From positions 310,001 through 374,000 of the forward strand of contig NZ_JAPWKF010000008.1 of the NCBI RefSeq assembly GCF_028283685.1: 64,000 bases of DNA. The letters run 5' to 3'. Below the pieces are notes generated by a model. The model did no database searches. It had not been told where the DNA came from and was given only the letters and a program-made list of their open reading frames with translations. Position 1 is the stretch's first letter, and each line of letters begins with the position of its first letter. Source of the DNA: Edaphobacter sp. GTDB taxonomy: Bacteria; Acidobacteriota; Terriglobia; Terriglobales; Acidobacteriaceae. A program made the position numbers and the translations under genes. This document shows positions 9,348 through 18,077 of this stretch, piece by piece.

Positions 9348-10285
9348 GCCTGTCCCCCTTGGTGGTGCCGAATGACGTTGGGTGTGACGAACGAGACCTG
9401 GGTGAGCCGCACAGCAGGCTGGGGGGAGCCGGGCTGTACGGAGTGGTTGTGATTGGTGACCGAAGCGGTGAACTGCCTCGAATTGCCGGGAACGTTGCTG
9501 CGGCTCGAGCCCGAACGCGGACGCGGAGCCGGCTGCTTATGTTCCTCTGGAGTCTTCTGATCGTTCTGCTGATCGCCGGAGGGTGCGGCCTGGCTCGCCG
9601 GTGCGCTCTCTTCGTTGTCGTGCTGCTGCAGATCGCGCACCCGCGACTCCAGCTCATAGACCACGCGCAGGTTGTCGATCGAACGGGCCACGCGCGCATT
9701 GGTGTCGTAGAAGCTGCGCCGGATGCTCGACGGGGTAAAGTCCGAGGCGCGCAGCTGGGTGAGGTGTATGCCGGTCAGGTTCATCGTCAGCGCAATGGAG
9801 AAGAACGCCATCGCCGCCGTCATCGCCAGCCGGGGCTGCATGAAGGTGTGGCGCAGCGTCTGGATGTGGAAGGCGTTGACGACCCGCTGACGGAAGGGAA
9901 GAACCTTTGCGCCATAGGCGGCTGCCGGCACGGCCTGGGGAACAGCCACTGGCCGGCCCAGAAGAGTGTTCGGCTCGAAGCTGGTCTCCGGCTCGGAGAC
10001 CTCGACGCGGGGTCCGGTCGTGGCCAGGATACGGGCCAGCAGGTCGCCTCCCGGCTCCGGCTGCGCGTCCTTCAGCATCACCAGCCAGTCCGCGCCGCGG
10101 CGGGCGTCCATGTACATCCGCGAGCAGTCCGCGCAGGTGGTCAGGTGCAGGTCGAAGACCGCCTGCTCGTCGGCCGAAAGAGTGTGGTCCAGCGCATCGG
10201 CCAGCAAGGCCTCGCAGCGTGCGCAGTCGGCTTTACTCCTCGACCCGGAGGGCTGCGCGCTCCCGAACTGATTCATCTCTGCCAC
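9344..10285 (-). CDS. Zinc-binding (ZAS/zf-HC2) anti-sigma factor
   Basis: A 313-residue protein. The N-terminal anti-sigma domain has Cys21/Cys24 followed by the His47-x3-Cys51-x2-Cys54 motif typical of ZAS anti-sigma factors, which sequester their ECF sigma factor in the cytoplasm. One membrane helix lies near residue 165 (MAFFSIALTMNLTGI). The C-terminal half, presumably periplasmic, has a leucine-rich coiled segment (ARSIDNLRVVYELESRVRDL) and a low-complexity Gln/Pro/Ser tail. It sits 52 nt downstream of the sigma gene and overlaps the next gene by 4 nt. Release of the sigma factor by a redox change at the Cys/His site, or by proteolysis, is inferred. Confidence 0.9.
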   Translation of the reverse strand: MAEMNQFGSAQPSGSRSKADCARCEALLADALDHTLSADEQAVFDLHLTTCADCSRMYMDARRGADWLVMLKDAQPEPGGDLLARILATTGPRVEVSEPETSFEPNTLLGRPVAVPQAVPAAAYGAKVLPFRQRVVNAFHIQTLRHTFMQPRLAMTAAMAFFSIALTMNLTGIHLTQLRASDFTPSSIRRSFYDTNARVARSIDNLRVVYELESRVRDLQQHDNEESAPASQAAPSGDQQNDQKTPEEHKQPAPRPRSGSSRSNVPGNSRQFTASVTNHNHSVQPGSPQPAVRLTQVSFVTPNVIRHHQGGQA

Positions 10286-10337
10286 CTGAAACCACCTCTC
10301 TTCCTACCATCTCATCCTGAAGCGACCTTCTATGCTT

Positions 10338-10955
10338 CTAAACCTGTCGTTGTATACGTTGTAACAAACGTGCAAGTTCCCCGCGACCGCGACTGATGCG
10401 GCTTTTTACCGTGCCCTCGGGGACGCGCAGCACCTGCGCGATCTCCTTGTAATCCATGTCTTCCAGATCGCGAAGAATCACGGCCTCGCGAAGCTCCGGC
10501 GAGAGCTGCTTCAGCGCCTCCTGGATGCGGCTCTTCATCTCCAGCGAAGCCACGTGCTTTTCCTGGTTGTCGCGGGTATCGGCCAGCCGGTCGGCCATCG
10601 TCGGGCCGTCCTCTTCGCCGTCGAACGTCGCATCCAGCGAGTCAGAGGCGCGGTCCAGCCGCGTGCGGCGGAAGTGATCCACCAGCAGGTTGCGCGCCAG
10701 CGTTGTAATCCACGTCTGGAAGCTGCCCTTCTGCAGGTCGAAGCTGGAAAGATTGCGGTAGAGCTTCAGGAAGACGTCCTGCGTCAGGTCCTCGGCGTCG
10801 GTCGACGACCCGGTAAAGCGATAGCAGATGGCATAGATCCGGCGGTGCTGGGACGTGACAAGCTGCTGCCATGCCTGGCCGTCGCCAGCGATACATTGGC
10901 GAACAAGCTTGGCAAGAGCCTCCTGTGCAGCATCCTGTTCCGGGGTTCGCTCCAA
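10338..10955 (-). CDS. ECF RNA polymerase sigma factor (RpoE/SigW type)
   Basis: A 205-residue ECF sigma factor. Region 2 contains DAEDLTQDVFLKLYRNL, with FQTWITTLARN in region 2.4. A 40-residue acidic linker follows. Region 4 reads LREAVILRDLEDMDYKEIAQVLRVPEGTVKSRISRGR, a complete helix-turn-helix. The start is a TTG at 10955 behind a gagg ribosome site; no better ATG exists upstream. It is the first gene of an operon with its anti-sigma factor, a B-box membrane protein and a DUF4097 protein, so it probably controls an envelope-stress regulon including its own operon. I could not identify its own promoter motif with confidence. Confidence 0.92.
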   Translation of the reverse strand: MERTPEQDAAQEALAKLVRQCIAGDGQAWQQLVTSQHRRIYAICYRFTGSSTDAEDLTQDVFLKLYRNLSSFDLQKGSFQTWITTLARNLLVDHFRRTRLDRASDSLDATFDGEEDGPTMADRLADTRDNQEKHVASLEMKSRIQEALKQLSPELREAVILRDLEDMDYKEIAQVLRVPEGTVKSRISRGRGELARLLQRIQRQV

Positions 10956-11345
10956 CGTAGCCTCAAATTACCCTTGACGACGGTGGTACGAGTGTATCGC
11001 GTTGCGGAGCCGTTCGAGCGGCTCCGGAAGCGCGGTTATCCGGCTTGGAACGAATAACCTGCACCTGTTGGGATGACCTGCGGGCGGGCTTCGGCGAGAG
11101 ACTGGTGCCGGATACTGGAATCGCCATGTGAAGAACGCCCATGGGGTGCTATACGCAGGCTTGCGGGAATTGTTCACAGGCTTTCCGCAGCCCGGAAATC
11201 CTGCCGGAACATGCAGATCGCGGGCCTGACGTCATGTAGCCGACAGTCTGGCCGAGGGGCAACAGTAAAGGGGAGGCGCCACTGGCGCATCCCCTTTACT
11301 GTGTTTCATTTGCTGCTGTTTGCAGATGTGTTTCGGTTCCGGGAT
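10956..11345. other. Intergenic region between sigma factor and sodC
   Basis: 390 bp with no convincing reading frame. It must hold the promoter of the minus-strand sigma operon at its left end. A 7-bp hairpin (ggagccg at 11006-11012 with cggctcc at 11019-11025, loop ttcgag) lies about 50 nt upstream of the sigma start, within the probable leader. The right end carries the sodC terminator described separately. I see nothing else. Confidence 0.6.
11262..11302 (-). terminator. Terminator-like hairpin downstream of sodC
   Basis: A 19-bp inverted repeat with one mismatch (acagtaaagggg... at 11262-11280 with ...ccccttactgt at 11284-11302) and a 3-nt loop. It lies about 45 nt past the sodC stop. 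The T-tract is poor on either side, so function as an intrinsic terminator is likely but not certain. Confidence 0.65.
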
Positions 11346-11873
11346 CTACTGTGCCGGAGGAACAATGACGCCGCAGGCGATGCGGTTACCCGCGTTGCCG
11401 GTCGGGTCGGTCTTCATGTCGTCGGCCTTCTCGTGCACCATGACGGACGTACCGCCGTTGGCGAAGATCGAGTTCGACGCGGCCGGGTCCATCGAGAGGT
11501 AGTCCACCGTGAAGGTGGCGTGAGCCGTTCCGTCGCCACCAACCTCAAGATTCTTGGGCATATCGCCGTCGTGGTGACCCATCGGGTTGTCGGTGCCGTG
11601 CTGCTTGGTGGTGGGGTTGAAGTGGCCACCGGCCGACTTGAAGTCCGGAGCCTCGCACAGAGGCTTCTGGTGAATGTGGATCGCGTGCTCCCCCATGGGA
11701 AGGTTCTTCAGGTTGACGCGGAGCGTTACCTTGTCTTTCTTGGAGCTGAAGGCCACAGTGCCGGCGTCCTTGCCGTCGGCGGTCTTGAGGTTGACGACGT
11801 AAGGCTTGGTCTTGGCTGCGAAGGCGGGGGTAACCGCGAAACTGATCGCAAGGATGGCTGCTGAAAGGCGCAT
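11346..11873 (-). CDS. sodC: Periplasmic Cu/Zn superoxide dismutase
   Basis: A 175-residue protein with a signal peptide ending ...TPAFA. It converts superoxide to peroxide and oxygen in the periplasm. The copper and zinc ligands are in the usual places: HAIHIHQ, the GGHFNP block, [10 protein letters not shown], and VMVHEKADD with the late copper His. Two cysteines that form the conserved disulfide are present (in QKPLCEAP and NRIACGVIV). The C-terminal [12 protein letters not shown] signature is intact. Length is normal for bacterial SodC. It is a single gene divergent from the esterase at 12003, with a terminator-like hairpin downstream. No peroxide-responsive operator is obvious. Confidence 0.95.
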   Translation of the reverse strand: MRLSAAILAISFAVTPAFAAKTKPYVVNLKTADGKDAGTVAFSSKKDKVTLRVNLKNLPMGEHAIHIHQKPLCEAPDFKSAGGHFNPTTKQHGTDNPMGHHDGDMPKNLEVGGDGTAHATFTVDYLSMDPAASNSIFANGGTSVMVHEKADDMKTDPTGNAGNRIACGVIVPPAQ

Positions 11874-12002
11874 CGTGCTTTTCTCCTGAATAAGTCGCTG
11901 GTGATTCGCTAATGTGTTCAGATGCCGGAAACGTGGCGCAGGGAAAAGAATAAACGACTGGCGCTCGAATGATTTAATGTGGGGCGGTATTCGGAGGCCG
12001 GT

Positions 12003-13574
12003 ATGAGGTTGTTTTGGATCGGTTTAGCGATAGTGGCAGGTTCGACGGTGGTCTGGGGACAGCAACCGGCTGCCAAGTGCACGGCCCTCACCGGCGTAAC
12101 GCTCGACCATGCGAAGGTGGTGCAGGCAGAACTCGCGCAACCATCGTCTCTCGAAGCACTTAAGGTCCACGATGCCGCAACCCTGCCCGCCTTCTGCCGC
12201 GTGCAGATCGAAGACCGCCCCTCCGGCGACTCCCGGATTCACACCGAGGTCTGGCTTCCCATGACCGGCTGGAACGGCAGGCTGCGCGCGCAGGGCAACG
12301 GCGGTTTCGCCGGAACGATCTACTACGACGCGATGGCCGAGACCGTCCGCCAGAGCTACGCCACCGTCGGCACCGACACCGGCCACACCGGCGGCACGCC
12401 CGACTTCGCCCTCGGACACCCGGAGAAGGTGAAGGACTTCGGCTGGCGCGCCGTGCACGATATGACCGTCCAGGCCAAGGCCGTCATCGCGGCCTTCTAC
12501 GGTCGGCCGCAGCAGAAGGCCTACTTCACCAGCTGCTCCGACGGAGGCCGCGAGGCGCTCATGGAGGCGCAGCGCTTTCCCGGCGACTACGACGGCATCC
12601 TCGCCGGTGCCCCGGCCTACAACTGGACCGGGCTGATGGTCGGAGCCGCCGAGATCGCGCAGTGGATGAGCGCCGCCGAGGCCAACTTCCTGCCCGCCTC
12701 CAAAATTCCCGCACTGGCCCGGGCTGTCAACGCGGCCTGCGACGCCAAGGATGGCGTCAGGGACGGCATCATCAACGACCCGCGCACCTGCAACTTCGAT
12801 CCGGCGACGATCGCCTGCAAGGCGGGCGATGACGACGACTGCCTGCTGCCCGCGCAGGTGGAGACGGTCAAACGCATCTATCGAGGCCCGGTGAATGACT
12901 CCGGCAAGGTCGTACTGAAGGGCCTGGAACCGGGAGCCGAGGACGGTCCGCAGGGCTGGTCGCACTGGCTCTCCGGCCACGACGCCGGATCGAACATGTC
13001 GTTCTTCGGCGAGGGCTTCTTCTCCAACTTCGTCACCGACGACCCTGGCTGGAAGGCGGCAAGCTTCTCCTTCGACCGCGACTACCGTGCCGCGCGCGAG
13101 AAGACGGCTATGGCGCTGAACGCCACCGAGACCAACCTCGAACCCTTTGCTCTGCGCGGCGGCAAGCTGCTGATGTACCACGGCTGGAACGACCCAGCGA
13201 TTCCGGCGACGATGTCGATCAGCTACTACGAGGACGCGGCGCGGCAGCTCGGCGCGGCGACGACGGCCAGCACGCTGCGACTGTACCTCGTCCCCGGCAT
13301 GCAGCACTGCGGCTTCGGCCCCGGCGCGACGGAGTTCGGACAGGGCATGGCCCCACGCGGCGACGCCGAACACGATATCTTCACCGCGCTCGAACAATGG
13401 ACGGAGAAGGGCACCGCTCCGTCCACGCTCACCGCCGTCAAAGCCGAGGGCAAAGGAGCAGACCGCAAGGTCGTAATGACCCGCCCGCTATGCCCCTATC
13501 CACAGATAGCGAAGTACAACGGCAACGGCGACAGTAATCAGGCGAGCAGCTTTACCTGCTCCTTGGCCAGGTAG
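12003..13574 (+). CDS. Tannase/feruloyl esterase family hydrolase
   Basis: A 523-residue secreted esterase starting [11 protein letters not shown], with a signal peptide ending ...VVWGQ. The nucleophile lies in TSCSDGGRE (Ser179). Later come HGWNDPAIP (Asp) and MQHCGFGPG (His). The Cys next to the Ser and the Cys after the His form the CS-D-HC arrangement that fungal feruloyl esterases and tannases join by a disulfide. [12 protein letters not shown] calcium-type loop lies in the lid region. Substrates are probably plant phenolic esters (gallate, ferulate) or terephthalate-type esters. The chosen ATG starts the signal peptide, whereas a start 24 nt upstream would put charged residues before it. 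It is monocistronic. Confidence 0.9.
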   Translation: MRLFWIGLAIVAGSTVVWGQQPAAKCTALTGVTLDHAKVVQAELAQPSSLEALKVHDAATLPAFCRVQIEDRPSGDSRIHTEVWLPMTGWNGRLRAQGNGGFAGTIYYDAMAETVRQSYATVGTDTGHTGGTPDFALGHPEKVKDFGWRAVHDMTVQAKAVIAAFYGRPQQKAYFTSCSDGGREALMEAQRFPGDYDGILAGAPAYNWTGLMVGAAEIAQWMSAAEANFLPASKIPALARAVNAACDAKDGVRDGIINDPRTCNFDPATIACKAGDDDDCLLPAQVETVKRIYRGPVNDSGKVVLKGLEPGAEDGPQGWSHWLSGHDAGSNMSFFGEGFFSNFVTDDPGWKAASFSFDRDYRAAREKTAMALNATETNLEPFALRGGKLLMYHGWNDPAIPATMSISYYEDAARQLGAATTASTLRLYLVPGMQHCGFGPGATEFGQGMAPRGDAEHDIFTALEQWTEKGTAPSTLTAVKAEGKGADRKVVMTRPLCPYPQIAKYNGNGDSNQASSFTCSLAR

Positions 13575-13585
13575 GCGGTCAACGC

Positions 13586-14908
13586 CTAATATCCGACGAT
13601 GTTGTAGTGGACCGTGATAACGGTGGAAACCTTCTGGGGAACACCATTGAATAGATATGGCTTGTACTTCCACTGCCTGACCGCCTCCATTGCTGAATCG
13701 GTAAGCAGAGAAGAGGCGGAATCGATCACGCCGAGTTTTTCTATCGCGCCCTTCTCATCAATCTGCGCAGAGAGATAGACCGATCCCTCGACATGTTGCG
13801 CCCGTGCCTGTGGAGGATATTTAGGCACCACTTGGGTCATGAGGTGTACCTTGGCCTCGTTTTCAGAGATCGATCCATCGGGCATTTTGGATAAAGCAGT
13901 GGGATCGATCTTGGTCTCAAACGGGAGTTGCAGCAGTGTGGTCACCTGTATCGGCGTGCCTTTTACCCCGGCGGGTGCCCACTTCATCTTCAGAAGCTGA
14001 TCGCGTGCTGCATCGACCAACCGAGGATTATCGGAATCCAATGCCTGTATCTCTCTCACTTGGCCAGTGTTGTCGAGAGATAGATAAAACAATATGTTTC
14101 CCGAGGTTTGTCCTGAGGGAACTGGTGGCCAGTCGACAGAGATGGAGCCTTTCGCGAGCCGTTTCGCTGTATCAGTACCGACCATCGTCGAACCCAGCGG
14201 ATCAATTGCTTGCGCCCCTGGTGGCGCTACCACAGTGTCCTTCTTTGAAGGTCTTTCCAGAAGATTGATTCGGCCGATGAATAAAAGGCCATGTGCCTGC
14301 GAGATGAAGAGACGCGGCACATCTTTGTCTCCAAATGGAGCGAATTCATTGAACTCCATCACGTAACCGGGATAGTTGATTTCATGAAGGAGGTAATTGT
14401 TGTAAAAACAGATGCCGGCTGGCGCTGCAGGCGAATTGCTAAAGCCAAGGCTCAGGCTGGCGCATGGATTGCTCAATTCTCCGGAGGGACTGGTCAGCTG
14501 CTTCAGGTGCAGCTGTTGGTTGTCACGGAATGCAGCCGGGATGGGATCGTCGATAGCCGTAATGAACTCTTTGATCCAGATAGGCATGTAATCGCCGGTC
14601 GATTCGACATGACGCCCGGCTGTATCAACAACCGTGACGTGGTTCAAATTCGGTGCTGTGATGACGCGCTTCCACTGCGTTGGCGAGACCCAGACCTCTT
14701 CGATCTCAGCGTGCCGATCCGAATTCCGATCAAAAGCATCATGAACCGTCATCTTTAGATGAAATGGATGGGATCCCGGTGCGGTCAGAGCAGAGTGCTG
14801 TATCGCAATGGCCGAGGCATCAGCCAATGTCTTTGGATTAGGCGTTTCCGCGAAGAGGCAGGCCGAAAGAGACAACAGCAGTAAGAGTCCAGCAGAGTTG
14901 CGCAGCAT
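13586..14908 (-). CDS. Secreted protein with C-terminal TonB domain
   Basis: A 440-residue protein with a signal peptide (MLRNSAGLLLLLSLSACLFA). The Leu-Ser-Ala-Cys string could be a lipobox. The last ~85 residues are a TonB-C-like domain: VPKYPPQARAQHVEGSVYLSAQIDEKG, then AMEAVRQWKYKPYLFNGVP. A diverged copy appears earlier (GNILFYLSLDNTGQVREIQALDSDNPRLVDAARDQLLKMKW), so there are two TonB-like modules. It has no N-terminal membrane anchor or Pro-rich spanning arm, so it is not a classical TonB. Acidobacteria carry many such energy-transducer-like secreted proteins of unknown role. It is convergent with the esterase, with an 11-bp gap. Confidence 0.8.
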   Translation of the reverse strand: MLRNSAGLLLLLSLSACLFAETPNPKTLADASAIAIQHSALTAPGSHPFHLKMTVHDAFDRNSDRHAEIEEVWVSPTQWKRVITAPNLNHVTVVDTAGRHVESTGDYMPIWIKEFITAIDDPIPAAFRDNQQLHLKQLTSPSGELSNPCASLSLGFSNSPAAPAGICFYNNYLLHEINYPGYVMEFNEFAPFGDKDVPRLFISQAHGLLFIGRINLLERPSKKDTVVAPPGAQAIDPLGSTMVGTDTAKRLAKGSISVDWPPVPSGQTSGNILFYLSLDNTGQVREIQALDSDNPRLVDAARDQLLKMKWAPAGVKGTPIQVTTLLQLPFETKIDPTALSKMPDGSISENEAKVHLMTQVVPKYPPQARAQHVEGSVYLSAQIDEKGAIEKLGVIDSASSLLTDSAMEAVRQWKYKPYLFNGVPQKVSTVITVHYNIVGY

Positions 14909-14958
14909 GGCCGCTATTTTAATATCGGTGCCGAGTGGCACGCTCTGCCACCTTGGTG

Positions 14959-15582
14959 TCAGCCTGCCGTTGCGGTCGGCAGCTCCAGCTGTTCGCTGTT
15001 GTGCTCGTCCACGTATGGCTGGAAGTGGGCGCGGCAGCGGGCCTCGTACAGTCCGGCGGCTCCTACGACGACCAGCTCCTGGCTCTGCCCCAGCCGCTGC
15101 GTGTGGATGGCGGGTTGGCCGCAGGTCATGCACACGGCGGAGAGCTTGGTGACCTCGTCGGCCAGCGCCATCAGGTTCGGCACCGGGCCGAAGGGCTCGT
15201 TGGAGAAGGTCGTGTCGAGGCCCGCAAGGATAACGCGTTTGCCCAGGTGCACCAGCTCCAGCGCCAGCGGGATGATGTCCTGGTCGAAGAACTGCGCCTC
15301 GTCGAGGCCGATGACGTCGACTTCGTCGATCTTGCCGTTGGAGAAGAGGTCTTCGCGCAGGTGCGCGCTGGTCGGCGAGACGGTCGAAGCATCGTGCGTC
15401 TGCGAGCTGTGGCTGGCGATCGCGGTGCGGTGGTAGCGCAGGTCGATGTCGGGCTTGTAGCAGGCCACGCGCTGCTTCGCGATGCGCGCGCGCTTGAGAC
15501 GCCGGATCAGCTCCTCGGACTTGCCGGAGAACATGGGGCCGGTAATCATCTCGATGCGACCGATGGGAGTAGGCTGCTGCAT
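14959..15582 (-). CDS. tdk: Thymidine kinase, type II
   Basis: A 207-residue enzyme of thymidine salvage that phosphorylates deoxythymidine with ATP. The P-loop is GPMFSGKSEEL (residues 15-25). The Walker-B-like LDEAQFF is at 93-99. The zinc-lid cysteines are Cys151/Cys154 (CMTCG) and Cys183, and the thymidine-binding LVVVGAAGLYEARCR block is present. The start at MQQPTPIG has an aggagt ribosome site, while longer readings run into unrelated sequence. The C-terminal ~20 residues (HNSEQLELPTATAG) extend beyond the core. It is a stand-alone minus-strand gene between the TonB-C protein and the VOC protein. Confidence 0.95.
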   Translation of the reverse strand: MQQPTPIGRIEMITGPMFSGKSEELIRRLKRARIAKQRVACYKPDIDLRYHRTAIASHSSQTHDASTVSPTSAHLREDLFSNGKIDEVDVIGLDEAQFFDQDIIPLALELVHLGKRVILAGLDTTFSNEPFGPVPNLMALADEVTKLSAVCMTCGQPAIHTQRLGQSQELVVVGAAGLYEARCRAHFQPYVDEHNSEQLELPTATAG

Positions 15583-15671
15583 TACTCCTATATTAAATCG
15601 CAGCGGCGCCGTTAAATCACGACGGCACGACAGGGCACGGTGGATAACGTGGGAGAAACCGGCCTTCACGC

Positions 15672-16070
15672 CTACTTCTGAGGCTCTTCGTCCTTCTCCA
15701 CAAGCGGCTGCCATAGCTCGACGCGGTTGCCCTCCGGATCGACGATCCAGGCGAAGCGCCCGAAGCCATACTCGTCGCGCTTCGGATCGATCGTCACGCC
15801 CGCCGCGCTGAGCTGCTCCAGCAGCGCATCGAGATCGTCGACGCGATAGTTGACCATCGCCTGCTGCGTGACAGGGAAGTACTTGCTGTCGGCTGGAAAG
15901 AGCGACCAGCTGGTTAGGCCCGTTCCGGCCGGGACCTCGTCGCTCCACTCGAAGCTGACGCCGCCGTAATCCGAGAGCTTTACGCCGAGATGTTCGACAT
16001 ACCATGCTGCCAGTGCCTTGGGGTCGCGGGCGCGAAGAAAGATGCCGCCAATACCGGTAACGCGTGCCAT
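15672..16070 (-). CDS. VOC-superfamily (glyoxalase/dioxygenase-like) protein
   Basis: A 132-residue protein with the paired beta-alpha-beta-beta-beta VOC fold. The first module starts GIGGIFLRARDPKALAAWYVEHLG. The second (MVNYRVDDLDALLEQLSAAG) ends with AWIVDPEGNRVELWQP, where the Glu is the usual metal ligand. The first-module His ligand is not obvious. The start has an aggaga ribosome site 6-7 nt away. Members range from glyoxalase I to antibiotic-binding proteins; sequence alone does not say which. Upstream lies the remnant of an M19 dipeptidase. Confidence 0.88.
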   Translation of the reverse strand: MARVTGIGGIFLRARDPKALAAWYVEHLGVKLSDYGGVSFEWSDEVPAGTGLTSWSLFPADSKYFPVTQQAMVNYRVDDLDALLEQLSAAGVTIDPKRDEYGFGRFAWIVDPEGNRVELWQPLVEKDEEPQK

Positions 16071-16145
16071 GGGGGTGTCTCCTGTAGCCGCGATCTTACA
16101 CGAGCCGCATCCCCGCTCTATAAAGAGAAGAACGCGCCGCACCGC

Positions 16146-16384
16146 CTACGTTTTGACCGCCTCGCCGAAGAGACGCAGGTAGTTTCCTCCGCCGATCTTG
16201 CCGATTTCGTCCGGGGTAAAGCCGGTCTTCAGCATCGCGTCGACCACCGTATGGCCGCAAGGCCCGACCTCTTCATTTCGCCGGAGAGGTCGATGTCCCG
16301 GCCGGGCATCGTGTCGGCGGTCATGGGGATGTCGATGTGGTTGTGCGTGAGGAGAGGGTTGGATAGAGGAGCAGCGATGCCCCT
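16146..16384 (-). pseudogene. Membrane dipeptidase (peptidase M19) remnant with internal deletion
   Basis: On the minus strand the 5' part (about 16384-16270) reads an M19 N-terminus: NPLLTHNHIDIPMTAD, then IDLSGEMKRSGLAAI. This is the metal-binding N-terminal strand and the following helix of renal-dipeptidase-like enzymes. The 3' part (about 16270-16146), in another frame, reads the family's C-terminus: TGFTPDEIGKIGGGNYLRLF and a stop. Around 300 middle residues are missing, and the junction sits in ggccttgcggcc. No start codon or intact frame is left. I infer one large deletion followed by no repair. Confidence 0.75.
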
Positions 16385-16448
16385 CTATTCATTCACAGGC
16401 TTTGCAATAAGCAATCACAGTTTTGCGAAGGAAGCGAAGTCCGTTCGA

Positions 16449-16817
16449 TCAGACGATCCGCTCGACCACCACAGCCGTGCCGTAGGCCAGCACCTCGGTG
16501 ACGCCGTTCATCAGCTCGTTGGCGTCGTAGCGGAAGGCGATCACGGCATTGGCTCCCAGCTGCGAGGCGTGCAGCGCCATCATGGCGAAAGAGTCCTGGC
16601 GGGTCTTCTCGCACAGCTGGGTGAACAGCGTGATGTCGCCGCCCAGCATGGTCTGCAAGCCGGCGCCGATGGTGCCGAAGATATTGCGGGAGCGCACCAC
16701 GATGCCGCGAACGACCCCTATATTGCGGACAATCTTGTATCCGGGGAGTTCCAAAGCGGATGTAACCAATGCAGGGTCGATAGTGAGGTGTGGTGGTGGG
16801 TAGGTCGAACTCGACAT
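16449..16817 (-). CDS. YbjQ/UPF0145-family protein
   Basis: A 122-residue protein of the YbjQ (UPF0145) family. The signature blocks are LPGYKIVRNIGVVRGIVVRS near the N-terminus and SQLGANAVIAFRYDANEL near the C-terminus. Family members form small pentamer-like rings of unknown role and are sometimes annotated as heavy-metal-binding. No Cys-rich metal site is seen here. About 100 nt separate it from trpD upstream on the same strand, so co-transcription is possible. Confidence 0.88.
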   Translation of the reverse strand: MSSSTYPPPHLTIDPALVTSALELPGYKIVRNIGVVRGIVVRSRNIFGTIGAGLQTMLGGDITLFTQLCEKTRQDSFAMMALHASQLGANAVIAFRYDANELMNGVTEVLAYGTAVVVERIV

Positions 16818-16914
16818 GCGAAGTGCGCTCCTTTTCCGGAAGATGGCGGATGGCCCATAAAGGTTGCCAGCGTCATCGCCGAGGACAGCGAACCTGGTTC
16901 GCCGTCTTCCGATA

Positions 16915-17958
16915 TCAGCTGGTACGCGCGATGCGGGCGATCAGTTCCGTAACCGCGCCGGAGTCGATCGCCTTCGCCGCGAGTGCGACGCCGGTAGGAA
17001 CGTCGGGTGCAAGATCGGCGGCGACCAGCACGGCGGCAGCGTTCAACAGAACGATGTCGCGGCGCGGCCCGGGCTCGCCGCGGAAGATCGCGGTGAGAAT
17101 CTCGGCGTTGGTCAACGCATCGCCTCCGGCCAGCGCCTCGATGGGCGCCGGGGTGAGGCCTGCGTCTTCGGGGGTGAAGGTCGAGAGCGTGACGATGCCG
17201 TTGTGTACCTCGGCGATGTCGGTGGGACCTGAGATGGAGATCTCGTCCAGGCCGCGCACCGTGCCGTCGGACGCAGGAGCGGTGCCGTGGACCACGAAGG
17301 CGTGCCGCGTGCCGAGCAGCGCCATCGCCTCTGCCACCAGCGGCACGGCGGAGGCGGCGTAGACGCCCATCACCTGCGCCGAGGCTCCCGCAGGATTGGT
17401 CAGCGGGCCCAGCAGGTTGAAGACGGTGCGGATGCCCAGCGCCTTGCGCACCGGCATGACGGCCTTCATCGCCGGATGCAGTGAGGGAGCATGCAGGAAG
17501 GCGAAGCGATGGCGGCGCAGGGCGTCGGCGGCCTGTTCGGGCGTGTGGCCAACGGGAATGCCGAGGGCTTCGAGCACGTCGGCCGAACCGGTCTGCGAGG
17601 TGATGGCGCGATTGCCGTGCTTGGCCACCGACGCTCCGGCGGCGGCGGCGACCAGGGCCGAGGCGGTGGAGATATTAAATGTCCGTGAACCGTCGCCGCC
17701 GGTGCCGCAGGTATCGACCAGCGGAAGACGTTCGCTGTCGTCGAGCGGGATGGGGATGACGGCGGCGCGCATGGCGTCGACGAAGCCGGCCAGCTCGGCG
17801 GGCGATTCGCCGCGCGCGGCCAAAGCGCCGGCCATGGCGGCGATCTCGATGTCGGAGAGCTCGCCGCGCAGGATTTGCTCCAGCAGGGCGCGGGCGTCGT
17901 CGCGGGTGAGCGTGGAGCGGCTCTCGATCAGGTGCCTGAGGTGCGGCTGTGCGGGCAT
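16915..17958 (-). CDS. trpD: Anthranilate phosphoribosyltransferase
   Basis: A 347-residue enzyme that transfers the phosphoribosyl group of PRPP to anthranilate, the second step of tryptophan synthesis. The PRPP site is [25 protein letters not shown] and [11 protein letters not shown] are further family blocks, and [10 protein letters not shown] lies in the C-terminal half. Length is normal. No other trp gene is adjacent; the neighbours are ybjQ downstream and sucC divergently upstream, so the pathway is dispersed here. Confidence 0.96.
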   Translation of the reverse strand: MPAQPHLRHLIESRSTLTRDDARALLEQILRGELSDIEIAAMAGALAARGESPAELAGFVDAMRAAVIPIPLDDSERLPLVDTCGTGGDGSRTFNISTASALVAAAAGASVAKHGNRAITSQTGSADVLEALGIPVGHTPEQAADALRRHRFAFLHAPSLHPAMKAVMPVRKALGIRTVFNLLGPLTNPAGASAQVMGVYAASAVPLVAEAMALLGTRHAFVVHGTAPASDGTVRGLDEISISGPTDIAEVHNGIVTLSTFTPEDAGLTPAPIEALAGGDALTNAEILTAIFRGEPGPRRDIVLLNAAAVLVAADLAPDVPTGVALAAKAIDSGAVTELIARIARTS

Positions 17959-18016
17959 CTATTAAACGTATCAGGCGTGGGCGGCTCGATAACCGCACCG
18001 TTGTTCGCAATTCGCA

Positions 18017-18046
18017 TTGCGGGGCGCCGCGACGGTTCGCTACACT
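18017..18046 (+). promoter_or_regulatory. Sigma70-type promoter for sucC
   Basis: A -35 box ttgcgg (18017-18022), an 18-nt spacer and a -10 box tacact (18041-18046), 32 nt before the sucC ATG. It is the best match in the trpD/sucC divergent region. Confidence 0.55.
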
Positions 18047-18077
18047 TCTCGCGCGGGTGGAGTTTGAAGAGACATCT

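Noticed and set aside
14959..16005. A 348-codon frame extending the thymidine kinase upstream
   Set aside because: The added residues are the VOC gene read in another frame. The kinase begins at 15582 with its own ribosome site.
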